64,000 nucleotides of DNA from Roseomonas sp. (lineage in GTDB: Bacteria; Pseudomonadota; Alphaproteobacteria; Acetobacterales; Acetobacteraceae). Under the pieces are notes generated by a model. The model did not search any database, had not been told where the DNA came from, and saw only the letters and a list, made by a program, of their open reading frames with translations. The stretch is from positions 310,001 to 374,000 of the forward strand of contig JAPSLO010000005.1 in NCBI GenBank assembly GCA_031180725.1. The letters are read 5' to 3'. The stretch's first letter is position 1; each line of letters opens with the position of its first letter. Shown here piece by piece: positions 1 through 11,890 of the stretch. The position numbers and the translations under genes are program-made.

Positions 1-975
1 CGGCGGCCAGAGATTGGCCCAGGAATAGGGATCGGCCAGGCCCCAGGTCAGCACGGTGCGGCAGCCCTCGGCGACCGCGGTGGAGACCACGGCATAGGCG
101 CGCTCGGCCACCGCGGCGTCGCGGGCGGGGATGTCCTCCGCCCGTAGTGGGCGGTCGGCCGGTTCCAGCACGTCCAGCTCCGTCAGCAGCACATCCAGGC
201 CCATGCCGCGCAGATCCCGCAGGAAGCGGGCGAAGGGGGCGGGGGCGAAGGGCTGGTCCAGCGGCATATGCGCCTGGATGCCCAAGGCCTGCACCGGCAC
301 GCCGCGGTCCAGCAGCCGCCTCAGCAGGCGCAACACGCGGGCACGCTTCTCATCGGCGCGCGGCCAACTGGCCTCCACGCCATATTCGTTCAACACCAGC
401 CGGCAGGCCGGATCGGCCCGGCGCGCGGCGTGGAAGGCGATGTCCAGGAAGCGGTCGCCCAGGGCGCGGTACCAGATGGAGTCGCGCATATCCTGGTTCG
501 GCAACAGGTCCGGATCGCCGATCACCTCATTGGCCACGTCCCAATCCGCGATGCGGCCGCGGGTCAGGGCCAGCGAGCCCGCCACATGCGCCTCCAGCAT
601 CGCCTCGGCGCTGGCGGAGGTCAGGTTCGCCTCCCACACCCAGCGCGGCAGGGCGGTGTGCCAGACCAGGGTGTGACCCCGCACGGTCTGCCCATGCCGG
701 GCGGCGAAGCGCAGGATGGGCTCCATCTCGGCCAGCGAGAAACGGCCCGGGTCGGGCTGCATGGAGTCCCACTTGCCCTCCCCCTCCGGCACCAGAATGC
801 CCGCTTCCCGCGCGATGGAGGCGGCGTAGGGCGCGTCGCTCTCCAGCAGCCGCGCATGGACGGCCGTGCCATAGGTGATGCCGCGGCGCGCGGCGATCTC
901 CCGCAGGCCAGGCTCCTGCGCCATGGCGGGCCAGGCGGCAATAAGGGCGGAGGACAGCAGGGACCGGCGGTGCAT
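1..975 (-). CDS. GH10 endo-1,4-beta-xylanase, 3' end beyond window
   Basis: Glycoside hydrolase family 10 enzyme, expected to cleave beta-1,4-xylan outside the cytoplasm with retention of configuration. The reading frame is open from the ATG at 975 down to base 1, giving 325 codons with no stop, so the C-terminus lies outside the window. It starts MHRRSLLSSALIAAWPAMAQ, a short export signal. GH10 landmarks are visible: VRGHTLVWH, WDVANEV with the acid/base Glu at residue 150, and LLTELDV with the nucleophile Glu at residue 266, then RTVLTWGLAD. It is a clear but diverged paralogue of the next gene on the same strand (1135-2283), which suggests an old tandem duplication. No strong Shine-Dalgarno sequence was seen. 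Confidence 0.9.
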   Translation of the reverse strand, partial: MHRRSLLSSALIAAWPAMAQEPGLREIAARRGITYGTAVHARLLESDAPYAASIAREAGILVPEGEGKWDSMQPDPGRFSLAEMEPILRFAARHGQTVRGHTLVWHTALPRWVWEANLTSASAEAMLEAHVAGSLALTRGRIADWDVANEVIGDPDLLPNQDMRDSIWYRALGDRFLDIAFHAARRADPACRLVLNEYGVEASWPRADEKRARVLRLLRRLLDRGVPVQALGIQAHMPLDQPFAPAPFARFLRDLRGMGLDVLLTELDVLEPADRPLRAEDIPARDAAVAERAYAVVSTAVAEGCRTVLTWGLADPYSWANLWPP

Positions 976-1070
976 GGACCCGCAACGAGCCGCAGCGGCG
1001 ACAGTTGCGCTGGCGGGGGGCTCTGCCCTTCCTGGCCCCCAATGAGTCTAGGATAAGCAGATGGCGGGGC

Positions 1071-1126
1071 CCGGGGGCGGCCTCCGCCCCCGGCGGGGTG
1101 GCTCCGGGAGGGGCGGAGACCCTCCC
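1071..1126. repeat. Two adjacent GC-rich hairpins between the xylanase genes
   Basis: Stem 1 pairs 1071-1080 with 1084-1093 (10 bp, 3-nt loop). Stem 2 pairs 1106-1112 with 1120-1126 (7 bp). There is no T-run after either, so a classical intrinsic terminator is doubtful. The core of stem 1 (GGGGGCGGAGGCCGCCCC on the minus strand) recurs at 56824-56840, so this belongs to a dispersed palindrome family. Confidence 0.6.
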
Positions 1127-1134
1127 GCACAGCA

Positions 1135-2283
1135 TCACCCCACGGGCTGCCCCAGGAAGGCGCGGGCCATGGCGCGCCACATCTGTTTGCGCTTCAGCTC
1201 CCAGTCATAGGGCAGACCGCGGTGGGTATCGTTGTCCAGGGCCACGGCCGGTTCGCGGTTCAGCCAGGTCCAGCGGTCGCTGATGCCCCAGGTCAGCACG
1301 GTGCGCACGCCGCCCTCAATGGCAGCGGAGAGAAAGGCGTGCACGCGTAGCGCCACCGCCGTGTCGCGCGCGACGTAGTCTCCCTGCGGCGGCTTCGGCT
1401 CCCGCATATCCAGCTCGGTGATCAGCACCTGCAGATCCAGGGCGCGGATCTGCCGCACGAAGTCGCGGAACTGCTCCGGCCGGAAGGCTTCGCGCAATTG
1501 CAGATGCGCCTGGATGCCCACCGCGTCGATCGGCACGTTGCGCGCGCGCAGGCCGCGCAGGAGGCGCAGCAGGCGCTGGCGCTTCTCCTCGGCCCAGGGG
1601 GTGTCGGCCTCCACGCCATAGTCGTTCAGCGCCAGGCGCAGCGTGGGGTCTCGCTGGCGGGCGGCCTGGAAGGCGATGGCGACATAATCGGGCCCGAGCG
1701 CGCGCAGCCAGGGCGTGGCGCGCAGGTCGCCGCTGTTGCCCGGCGGTTCCGGCACGTCGGAGCCAGGGGGATTGGCGATGGGCTCATTCACCACATCCCA
1801 TTCGCGGATCCGCGCCCGCGTGGTGGAGAGCACGCGGTCCATATGTGCCTCCAGCACACCGCGGGCGCGGTGGGGGCCTTCGCCCAGCGCGGCACGGGCC
1901 CAGTCCGGCAGCGCCTCCTGCCAGACCAGCGCATGGCCGCGCACGGCCTTGCGGAAATGCTGAGCCCAGTTCAGCACCGCATCCAGGCCAGAGAAGTCGA
2001 AGCGCCCCTCCTCGGGCTGGAGGCTGGCGAACTTGCCTTCGTATTCCGGTACCAGCAGCGCCGCTTCCTGGGCGACAAGGGCGGCGAATTCCGGCTCCTG
2101 GCTCAGCAGGTTGCCGGTGACGGCACAGCCATAAACCAGGCCGCGCCCGGCGGCGATTTCGGCCAGCGGGCGGTCCGGCGCGCTGGCCGGGGTGAAGAGG
2201 GCCTGCGCGGCGGCCTGGCGCCCGGCCAGGGCCATGCCCAGGGGAAGCGCCAGAAGGCTGCGCCGCACCGGCCGCGGCGTCAC
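1135..2283 (-). CDS. GH10 endo-1,4-beta-xylanase
   Basis: Complete GH10 xylanase of 382 aa. I chose the GTG at 2283 because it overlaps the stop of the upstream ferritin-like gene in a GTGA arrangement and gives a twin-arginine-like signal (RRSLLALPLGMALAG...AAAQA). Catalytic features: WDVVNEP with the acid/base Glu at residue 167 and LITELDM with the nucleophile Glu at residue 290, plus VRGHALVW and the C-terminal VLTWGISDRWTW. The length fits a single catalytic domain; no carbohydrate-binding module or anchor is visible. Overlap with the diiron gene implies co-translation. The substrate is inferred from family only. Confidence 0.92.
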   Translation of the reverse strand: MTPRPVRRSLLALPLGMALAGRQAAAQALFTPASAPDRPLAEIAAGRGLVYGCAVTGNLLSQEPEFAALVAQEAALLVPEYEGKFASLQPEEGRFDFSGLDAVLNWAQHFRKAVRGHALVWQEALPDWARAALGEGPHRARGVLEAHMDRVLSTTRARIREWDVVNEPIANPPGSDVPEPPGNSGDLRATPWLRALGPDYVAIAFQAARQRDPTLRLALNDYGVEADTPWAEEKRQRLLRLLRGLRARNVPIDAVGIQAHLQLREAFRPEQFRDFVRQIRALDLQVLITELDMREPKPPQGDYVARDTAVALRVHAFLSAAIEGGVRTVLTWGISDRWTWLNREPAVALDNDTHRGLPYDWELKRKQMWRAMARAFLGQPVG

Positions 2284-3146
2284 GCCGCCTGGGCCCTGGG
2301 CACCGCTGCGGCGTTCTCGTTCGCCGCCTTCAGCAGCGCCTGGCGGTAGCGTTCCCGTCGCCATTGCAGCAGCCGCCAGCCGCCGCGGGCGGCCAGATCC
2401 GCCATCCTGCCGCGCGGTTCCAGCCCGATCGCCTTGAAGATCATGCCCATGCCCCGCTCGATGTGGCGGAAGCGATAATAGGACATGGCCCGGCCCATAT
2501 AGCCGGCGATGCAGCGGTTGTGGTCGTAGGGTGTCGCCGGGTCCTCGTTGGAGCAATGGAAGGCGAAGGCCAGCTCGTCATCCTCGCTTTCGCCGATGCG
2601 GCCGGCCGCCACCCTCAGCCGCTGCAGGAACGACAGGTTCTCCCGCGCCAGGTAGCGCTTCATGTGGTCGTAGAAGAGCTTGAAGTGGCGGTACTCGTCC
2701 GCCGCGATCAGGCGGCAGATCTCCTTCAGCACCGGCTCCTCGGTGCCTTCGCCCAGCGCGGTATAGTAGCTGCTGGTCCCCGTTTCCACCATGCAGCGGG
2801 CGATCAGCTCCCCGGTGCGGCTGCCGCGGATGGAGGCGTCCGCCTTGGTGTCGATGGTGAAGCCCTTGCGGTAGCGGTCGAAGCAGACCTGGTAGTCCCA
2901 GCCCGGGTCAGCCAGCGTGGCCCACTTGCCCAGGGCGTCGCCGTGCTGGACCTCCTCGACAGCCCAGTTCTCGGCGGCCCGCTGGAAGTCGGGGTCGTCG
3001 CGGAAGACGGATTTCAGGTAGAGCGCGTAGTCGTCGCCGTTGCGCTCCACCATCGCGGCCGCCTTCACGAGCGGCACCAGATCGGGATCCACTTTCGAGG
3101 GATCGAACCGGTCCCAGGCTACCTGCTCGATGCGCCAGTGCTTCAT
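2280..3146 (-). CDS. Ferritin-like diiron-carboxylate protein
   Basis: 288-aa, mostly helical protein of the ferritin-like superfamily. The expected diiron ligand pattern can be read: Glu34, EVQH with Glu65 and His68, Glu121, then EYRH with Glu151 and His154. This layout (E, ExxH, E, ExxH) is shared by acyl-ACP desaturases and related oxidases; which reaction it catalyses cannot be told. Start ATG at 3146 follows a GGGGGA Shine-Dalgarno sequence. It is the first gene of a two-gene unit with the xylanase through a GTGA overlap, an unexpected pairing. An intrinsic terminator at 3166-3198 ends only 19 bp upstream of the start codon. Confidence 0.8.
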   Translation of the reverse strand: MKHWRIEQVAWDRFDPSKVDPDLVPLVKAAAMVERNGDDYALYLKSVFRDDPDFQRAAENWAVEEVQHGDALGKWATLADPGWDYQVCFDRYRKGFTIDTKADASIRGSRTGELIARCMVETGTSSYYTALGEGTEEPVLKEICRLIAADEYRHFKLFYDHMKRYLARENLSFLQRLRVAAGRIGESEDDELAFAFHCSNEDPATPYDHNRCIAGYMGRAMSYYRFRHIERGMGMIFKAIGLEPRGRMADLAARGGWRLLQWRRERYRQALLKAANENAAAVPRAQAA

Positions 3147-3165
3147 GGTTTCCCCCGGAAACGCG

Positions 3166-3198
3166 AAAACCGCCTGCAACCCAATGTTTTGCAGGCGG
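3166..3198 (-). terminator. Intrinsic terminator after the ATP synthase operon
   Basis: A perfect 10-bp inverted repeat pairs 3170-3179 with 3189-3198 around a 9-nt loop, and on the minus strand it is followed by TTTT (3169-3166). This is a textbook Rho-independent terminator for atpC transcripts. It also lies in the leader of the ferritin-like gene, so it could act there as an attenuator. Confidence 0.8.
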
Positions 3199-3257
3199 CT
3201 TCCGGATTCAAGCGCCCCGTCAGCCGGGTCGCACCGGCCTGGTCCGGGGAGCGTGGT

Positions 3258-3668
3258 TCAGGCGGCTTCGGCTGCCTGCAGCATCGCCCGGGCGGAGAGC
3301 AGCCGGGCCATGGCGGCCTCGCGCTTCTCCTCGGGCTCGGTAGTAGCCGCGGTGTAGGCCGCTTCCGCCTCACGGATCCGTGCCTCGGCCGTGGCGCGGG
3401 AGAGGCTGGCAACCGGCGTGGCCTCATCGGCCAGCACGGTGCAGCGTTCCGGCGTGATCTCGGCGAAGCCGCCGGCCACGAAGAGGCGGTCGGTCACCTG
3501 GCCGTTCTCGGTCACGGTGATGGTGCCGCCGCGCAGCGCCACGATCATCGGCGCATGGCCAGGCAGCACGCCCATCTCGCCCTCGGCGGCCGGCAGCACC
3601 GCCATGTCAACGGGGCGGCTCAGCAGCAGCTTCTCGGGGCTGACCAGTTCGAGCTGGAAGGTCGCCAT
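3258..3668 (-). CDS. atpC: F1 ATP synthase epsilon subunit
   Basis: 136 aa. Central-stalk subunit that couples rotor and catalytic head and can inhibit ATP hydrolysis. The N-terminal beta-sandwich is recognisable (FQLELVSPEKLL, then GEMGVLPGHAPMI around residues 30-43) and the C-terminal part (about 90-136) is the Ala/Glu-rich helical pair. Start is the ATG at 3668. It is the last gene of atpHAGDC, separated from atpD by 194 bp, an unusually wide gap for this operon, and followed by the terminator at 3166-3198. Confidence 0.96.
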   Translation of the reverse strand: MATFQLELVSPEKLLLSRPVDMAVLPAAEGEMGVLPGHAPMIVALRGGTITVTENGQVTDRLFVAGGFAEITPERCTVLADEATPVASLSRATAEARIREAEAAYTAATTEPEEKREAAMARLLSARAMLQAAEAA

Positions 3669-3862
3669 GGTGGTTCCTAAGCCTTCACATCCAGCGATCC
3701 CGGCAGCTACCGGGACCGGCCCGGGAGGACCCGGCCGCAACGCGGCCGGCGCCGCCCAACTGACTTACCGGCCGGGCGCGCGAGCAGCGCGGCGAAGCCA
3801 AGGCCGCGGATGCGGCCGCCCGGCGTCTGAGGGCATCGCAGAAGCCAGCTCAAGCTGGCCGC

Positions 3863-6191
<2,329 letters not shown>

Positions 6192-6216
6192 GGGATCTGT
6201 CCCGTCCGTCCCGTGA

Positions 6217-8353
<2,137 letters not shown>

Positions 8354-8674
8354 GGCGGTCCCGGTCCTGTCGTTGGGCAGCGCACGGAGCAGCGGCGCAG
8401 CGGATCTTGCACAGCCAAGACACCTGCATAAGGCACCCCGGCTGCGGCGGCGGCGCCTTAACATGGGCAACCGGACCCGGCAACCCGGCGTGTGCGGTGC
8501 GGGATGGGGATTTCGCACCGGGCGCTGGGCGCAGAGCCCTGGAAAACCGCCATTTCTGCCCGGGCGGCCCCGGCCGCGACCCCGCCCTTTCCGGCCAGGA
8601 CGCTTCATCTTCGGGCCGGAATGGCTGACCGCCAGATTACCGGGTTGGCCCGGATGGCCGGCCGGGCCCGCCCT
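8354..8674. other. Non-coding stretch upstream of the ATP synthase operon
   Basis: 321 bp between the EamA-type transporter gene and atpH. It must hold the promoter and leader for atpHAGDC, but I could not pick out a convincing -35/-10 pair. A hairpin is possible where TAAGGC (8429-8434) pairs with GCCTTA (8455-8460) around a GC-rich centre. No small gene is supported. Confidence 0.4.
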
Positions 8675-9577
8675 TCAACTTCCCAACAGGACCAGCACCA
8701 CCCCGCCCACCACTACCAGGCTGCCGATCATGTCCGAGGGCTTGGCGGCCTCCTTCAGGTAGAAGCGGCTGAAGGCCAGGGTGAACAGGATCTCCACCTG
8801 TCCCACGGCGCGCACCAGCGCCACCGGGGCCAGGGCGAAGGCCGAGAACCAGCAGGCTGAACCCAGGGCCGAGAGCGCCCCCACCTGGGCGCTGCTGCGC
8901 CAGGTGGCGAAGACCGCCCGGACGGAGTCCGGCTCCTTCCAGACCAGCCAGGCGCCCTGCATCAGGCTCTGCAGCAGGTTAGTGAGGACGAGCAGCAGCA
9001 GCGCCTTGTGCACGGGGTCGCTGGCCGGCATCTCCTGGTTCGCCGCGCGGATCAGCACCCCGGTCAGGCCGAAGCAGAACCCCGCCCCGATGCCGCAGAG
9101 CGCCGCCGGCTGCACGATGCCGGCCAACAATTCCCGCGGCGTGGTCCGGCCGGCCAGCGAGAGGTAGAGCACCCCCGCCACCCCGACCGCGATCCCGAGC
9201 CAAGCCAGGGCCGAGAGGTGGTCGCCCAGCAGCACCACGGCAACGATGGCCGCCTGCACCGCCTCGGTCTTGGAATAGGCGGTGCCGACGGCGAAGTTAC
9301 GGTAACCGAAGGCCATGATGAGCAGGTTGGTGCCGAGGATCTGCCCCAGCCCGCCGATCGCCGCCAGCAGCAGCACCCAGGCGCCGAAACCCGGGACCCC
9401 CTGCCCTGTGCCCAGCCCGTACAGCGCCAGCAGCGCCGCCCCCACCGGTACGCCATAGAGATAGCGCACCACCCCCGCCGCATTGACCGACAGCTCGCCC
9501 CGCAGCCGCTGCTGCAGGGCGGTGCGCCAGCACTGGAACAGCGCGGCGACGAAGGTGAAACCGATCCAGGCGCTCAT
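8675..9577 (-). CDS. EamA/DMT-family transporter
   Basis: 300-aa integral membrane protein of the drug/metabolite transporter type, with about ten hydrophobic segments in two related halves. The motif-like stretch GYRNFAVGTAYSKTEAVQAA before a helix is typical of EamA repeats. The direction (often efflux) and substrate are unknown. Start ATG at 9577 overlaps by one base with the stop of the enolase-superfamily gene (TGATG), so it is probably translated with that operon and may move its substrate or product. An alternative TTG lies one codon upstream. Confidence 0.85.
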   Translation of the reverse strand: MSAWIGFTFVAALFQCWRTALQQRLRGELSVNAAGVVRYLYGVPVGAALLALYGLGTGQGVPGFGAWVLLLAAIGGLGQILGTNLLIMAFGYRNFAVGTAYSKTEAVQAAIVAVVLLGDHLSALAWLGIAVGVAGVLYLSLAGRTTPRELLAGIVQPAALCGIGAGFCFGLTGVLIRAANQEMPASDPVHKALLLLVLTNLLQSLMQGAWLVWKEPDSVRAVFATWRSSAQVGALSALGSACWFSAFALAPVALVRAVGQVEILFTLAFSRFYLKEAAKPSDMIGSLVVVGGVVLVLLGS

Positions 9578-10725
9578 CAACCCAGCCGCGGGTCCAGCCA
9601 GGCTCGGTCCATCCGCTTCCAGGGCGCATGCGGCCCGGCGCCGAGCCGCACCCCGAGGCCCGCCGCGCCGGGTAGCGGCGCCGCCCCCTGGCGGAAGCGC
9701 AGCGACTCGCCGGCCACCATGTCGAAGAAGGCCTCCGTCTCACCGAACTGCACTTCCAGGTGAAGAAAATTCGGGATGACGGCGCAGAGATGCACCGAAT
9801 GGGCGTGGCAGACCGGCCCGGTGGGGTTATGGGGCGCGATCTCCACCCCGGCGGTCTGGGCCAGGGCGGCGATGCGGCGGATCTCCTCGATGCCGCCGGC
9901 ATGTTTCACATCGGGCATCAGCACGTCATAGCCGCCGGCCTCGATCAGGGCGCGATAGGCCGCGAGGCCCGCCAGCGATTCCGCCCCCGCCAGACGCATG
10001 CCGCGGTCATTGGCCATGCCGCGCAGGCGCCGGATCTCGGCATGGTTGGCCTCCGCCACCGGGCATTCCAGCCAGAACAGGCGGTGTTCCGCCAGGTCGC
10101 GGATCAGCCCCGCCGCCCCGCCGGGCGAGAAGCGCCAATGCGCATCCACCATCAGCGCGACATCCGGCCCGATGGCCGCCCGCACGGCCGCAATGCGCGC
10201 CAAGCCCTCGGCATAGGCGGCGCGGTTGGTATCGGAGAGGCCATCCTCCCATACCAGCGGCTCGAAGGGCGCCAGCTTCACGCCGCGAAAGCCGTCGGCC
10301 ACGGCGCGCTGCGCGGCGGCGGCGAAGCCTTCCGGGCTGCGCGGGTTCGCACCACGGTTGATGTTGGCATAGAGCGGTACCGGATCGCGCAGCGCGCCGC
10401 CGAGCGCCAGGTGCAGCGGCTGCTCCGCACGTTGCGCCGCCAGGTCCCACAGCGCCTGCTCGAAGGCCGAAAGCACGGTGGCGGCCACCAGCCCGCCGGG
10501 CGCATGGGGCAGCAGCCGCGCCAGGCGGTTGCGGTGGCGCGCATCGGCCCCCGTCACATTCGCCGCCAGCCGCGCGACCTCCGCCTCCAGCAGCGGTTCC
10601 TGATTGGCCAAAGTGCATTCGCCGATGCCGGTGCGGCCATCCTCGGTCCGCACCTCCAGGAAGCACCAGTTGGTCTTCGGCGTGACATTGATGCCGCGGA
10701 AGTCCAGGGCAGTGATACGGCTCAT
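9577..10725 (-). CDS. Mandelate racemase/muconate lactonizing-type enolase-superfamily enzyme
   Basis: 382 aa. Members abstract a proton alpha to a carboxylate with Mg2+ and then racemise, dehydrate or isomerise acids and sugar acids. Ligands read as Asp194 (VDAHWRF), Glu220 (LECPV) and Glu249 (AGAES). Lys150 (GVKLAPF), Asp272 (PDVKHAGG) and His299 (APHNPTG) are candidates for the acid/base groups. The usual second basic residue of a KxK motif is Ala152 here, and an Asp-His pair is present, which resembles the mandelate racemase or sugar-acid dehydratase branches. The substrate is unknown. It starts 5 bp after the stop of the TctC-type gene and overlaps the EamA-type transporter gene. Confidence 0.88.
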   Translation of the reverse strand: MSRITALDFRGINVTPKTNWCFLEVRTEDGRTGIGECTLANQEPLLEAEVARLAANVTGADARHRNRLARLLPHAPGGLVAATVLSAFEQALWDLAAQRAEQPLHLALGGALRDPVPLYANINRGANPRSPEGFAAAAQRAVADGFRGVKLAPFEPLVWEDGLSDTNRAAYAEGLARIAAVRAAIGPDVALMVDAHWRFSPGGAAGLIRDLAEHRLFWLECPVAEANHAEIRRLRGMANDRGMRLAGAESLAGLAAYRALIEAGGYDVLMPDVKHAGGIEEIRRIAALAQTAGVEIAPHNPTGPVCHAHSVHLCAVIPNFLHLEVQFGETEAFFDMVAGESLRFRQGAAPLPGAAGLGVRLGAGPHAPWKRMDRAWLDPRLG

Positions 10726-10730
10726 CGTCT

Positions 10731-11708
10731 CTACTCGACCTTGATATCAGCGCGGCGCGCGACCTCGCGCCATTGGGCGATGTCGCGACGGACGCGCGCG
10801 GCCAGGACATCCGGCGTGCTGCACACCACCTGGCCGCCGATGAGCTTCACGCGCTCGATCAGCGTCGGGTCACGGCCAATGCGCTGAAGCTCCGACACCA
10901 GCCGATCCACGATTGCCTGCGGCAGACCGGGCGGACCGAAAAGCGCGTTCCAGGCGATGGTCTCGAAATCCGGCAGGCCGGATTCATGCAGCGTCGGCAC
11001 ATCCGGCAGATCGGGCCAGCGTTCCAGGCTCGTCACGGCGAGAAGCTTGATCTCGTTGCGGCGCACGAAGGGCATGACATTGACCAGATTGGCGATCAGG
11101 AAGGGCGCATCGCCGGTGATCACCGCCTGGCCCATGGCGGAGGCGCCACGATAGGGAATGTGCTCCAGTTGCACGCCGGCCATCTGCTTGAACAGCTCGG
11201 TCGAGAAATGCGCCGAGGAGCCGACGCCACCACTGCCGTAGTTGTAGTGGTTGGGCGGCTTGGCCTTGATGGCCTCGATCAGCTCGCGGACGCTGTTAAC
11301 CGGAAAGATGCGGGGATTGACCACCAGCGCATTCGGCCCGGTGACGAGCATGGAGATCGGCGTGAAGTCTGTCTCCAGATCATAGGGCAGGTCGCGGTAG
11401 AGCGCGGCGTTCACGCCGTTGGATCCGGCATTGCCCATCAGCAGCGTGGTGCCGTCTGGCGCGGCACGGAAGGCGGCCTCCACGCCGATGCGCCCGCCCG
11501 CGCCGGGGCGGTTGTCCACCGGCACCGGCTGGCCGAGCGCCTGTTCCAGATGGGGCGCGAAGAGACGGATCGTGGTGTCGTTGCCCCCACCGGGCGCGCC
11601 GGGTTCGATGATCCGGATCGGCCGCGTCGGCCAGGGTGGCGACTGGGCTAGGGCCGGCATCGCCGGCAGGACGGCGAGGCTGGCGAGCAGGGCGCGGCGC
11701 GTGGGCAT
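10731..11708 (-). CDS. Bug/TctC-type periplasmic solute-binding protein
   Basis: 325 aa. Tripartite tricarboxylate transporter receptor family: binds small carboxylates or amides in the periplasm. Start ATG at 11708 has GGGAGA about 7 nt upstream and a clear signal peptide (MPTRRALLASLAVLPAMPALAQ). Family landmarks: WPTRPIRIIEPGAPGGGNDT, NRPGAGGRIG, and the ligand-region segment GSGGVGSSAHFSTELFKQMAG. No TctA/TctB membrane genes are nearby, so it is an orphan receptor, common in Acetobacteraceae and Burkholderiales. Operon position suggests the ligand is a substrate for the neighbouring amidohydrolase or enolase-superfamily enzyme. Confidence 0.92.
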   Translation of the reverse strand: MPTRRALLASLAVLPAMPALAQSPPWPTRPIRIIEPGAPGGGNDTTIRLFAPHLEQALGQPVPVDNRPGAGGRIGVEAAFRAAPDGTTLLMGNAGSNGVNAALYRDLPYDLETDFTPISMLVTGPNALVVNPRIFPVNSVRELIEAIKAKPPNHYNYGSGGVGSSAHFSTELFKQMAGVQLEHIPYRGASAMGQAVITGDAPFLIANLVNVMPFVRRNEIKLLAVTSLERWPDLPDVPTLHESGLPDFETIAWNALFGPPGLPQAIVDRLVSELQRIGRDPTLIERVKLIGGQVVCSTPDVLAARVRRDIAQWREVARRADIKVE

Positions 11709-11890
11709 GCCGGTTTCTCCCGGGGGCGGCGTTTCTCCGGCCGCAGCATCGCCCAGCCCCGCCAGTGCTGGCCAGAGGCCAGCGCGGCATGCCGGGGATG
11801 CGTGGAGATGACTTAATCCTCGCCGCCGCGCGGGGCGGGCCGAGGTCGGGGTGCCGGATGCGGACCCGCGCACCGGCGCTGCCTGCCATC

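Noticed and set aside
1498-2349. Plus-strand frame opposite the GH10 gene
   Set aside because: Antisense shadow; composition of its product (His, Gln, Gly, Arg) is typical for the reverse of a GC3-rich gene.
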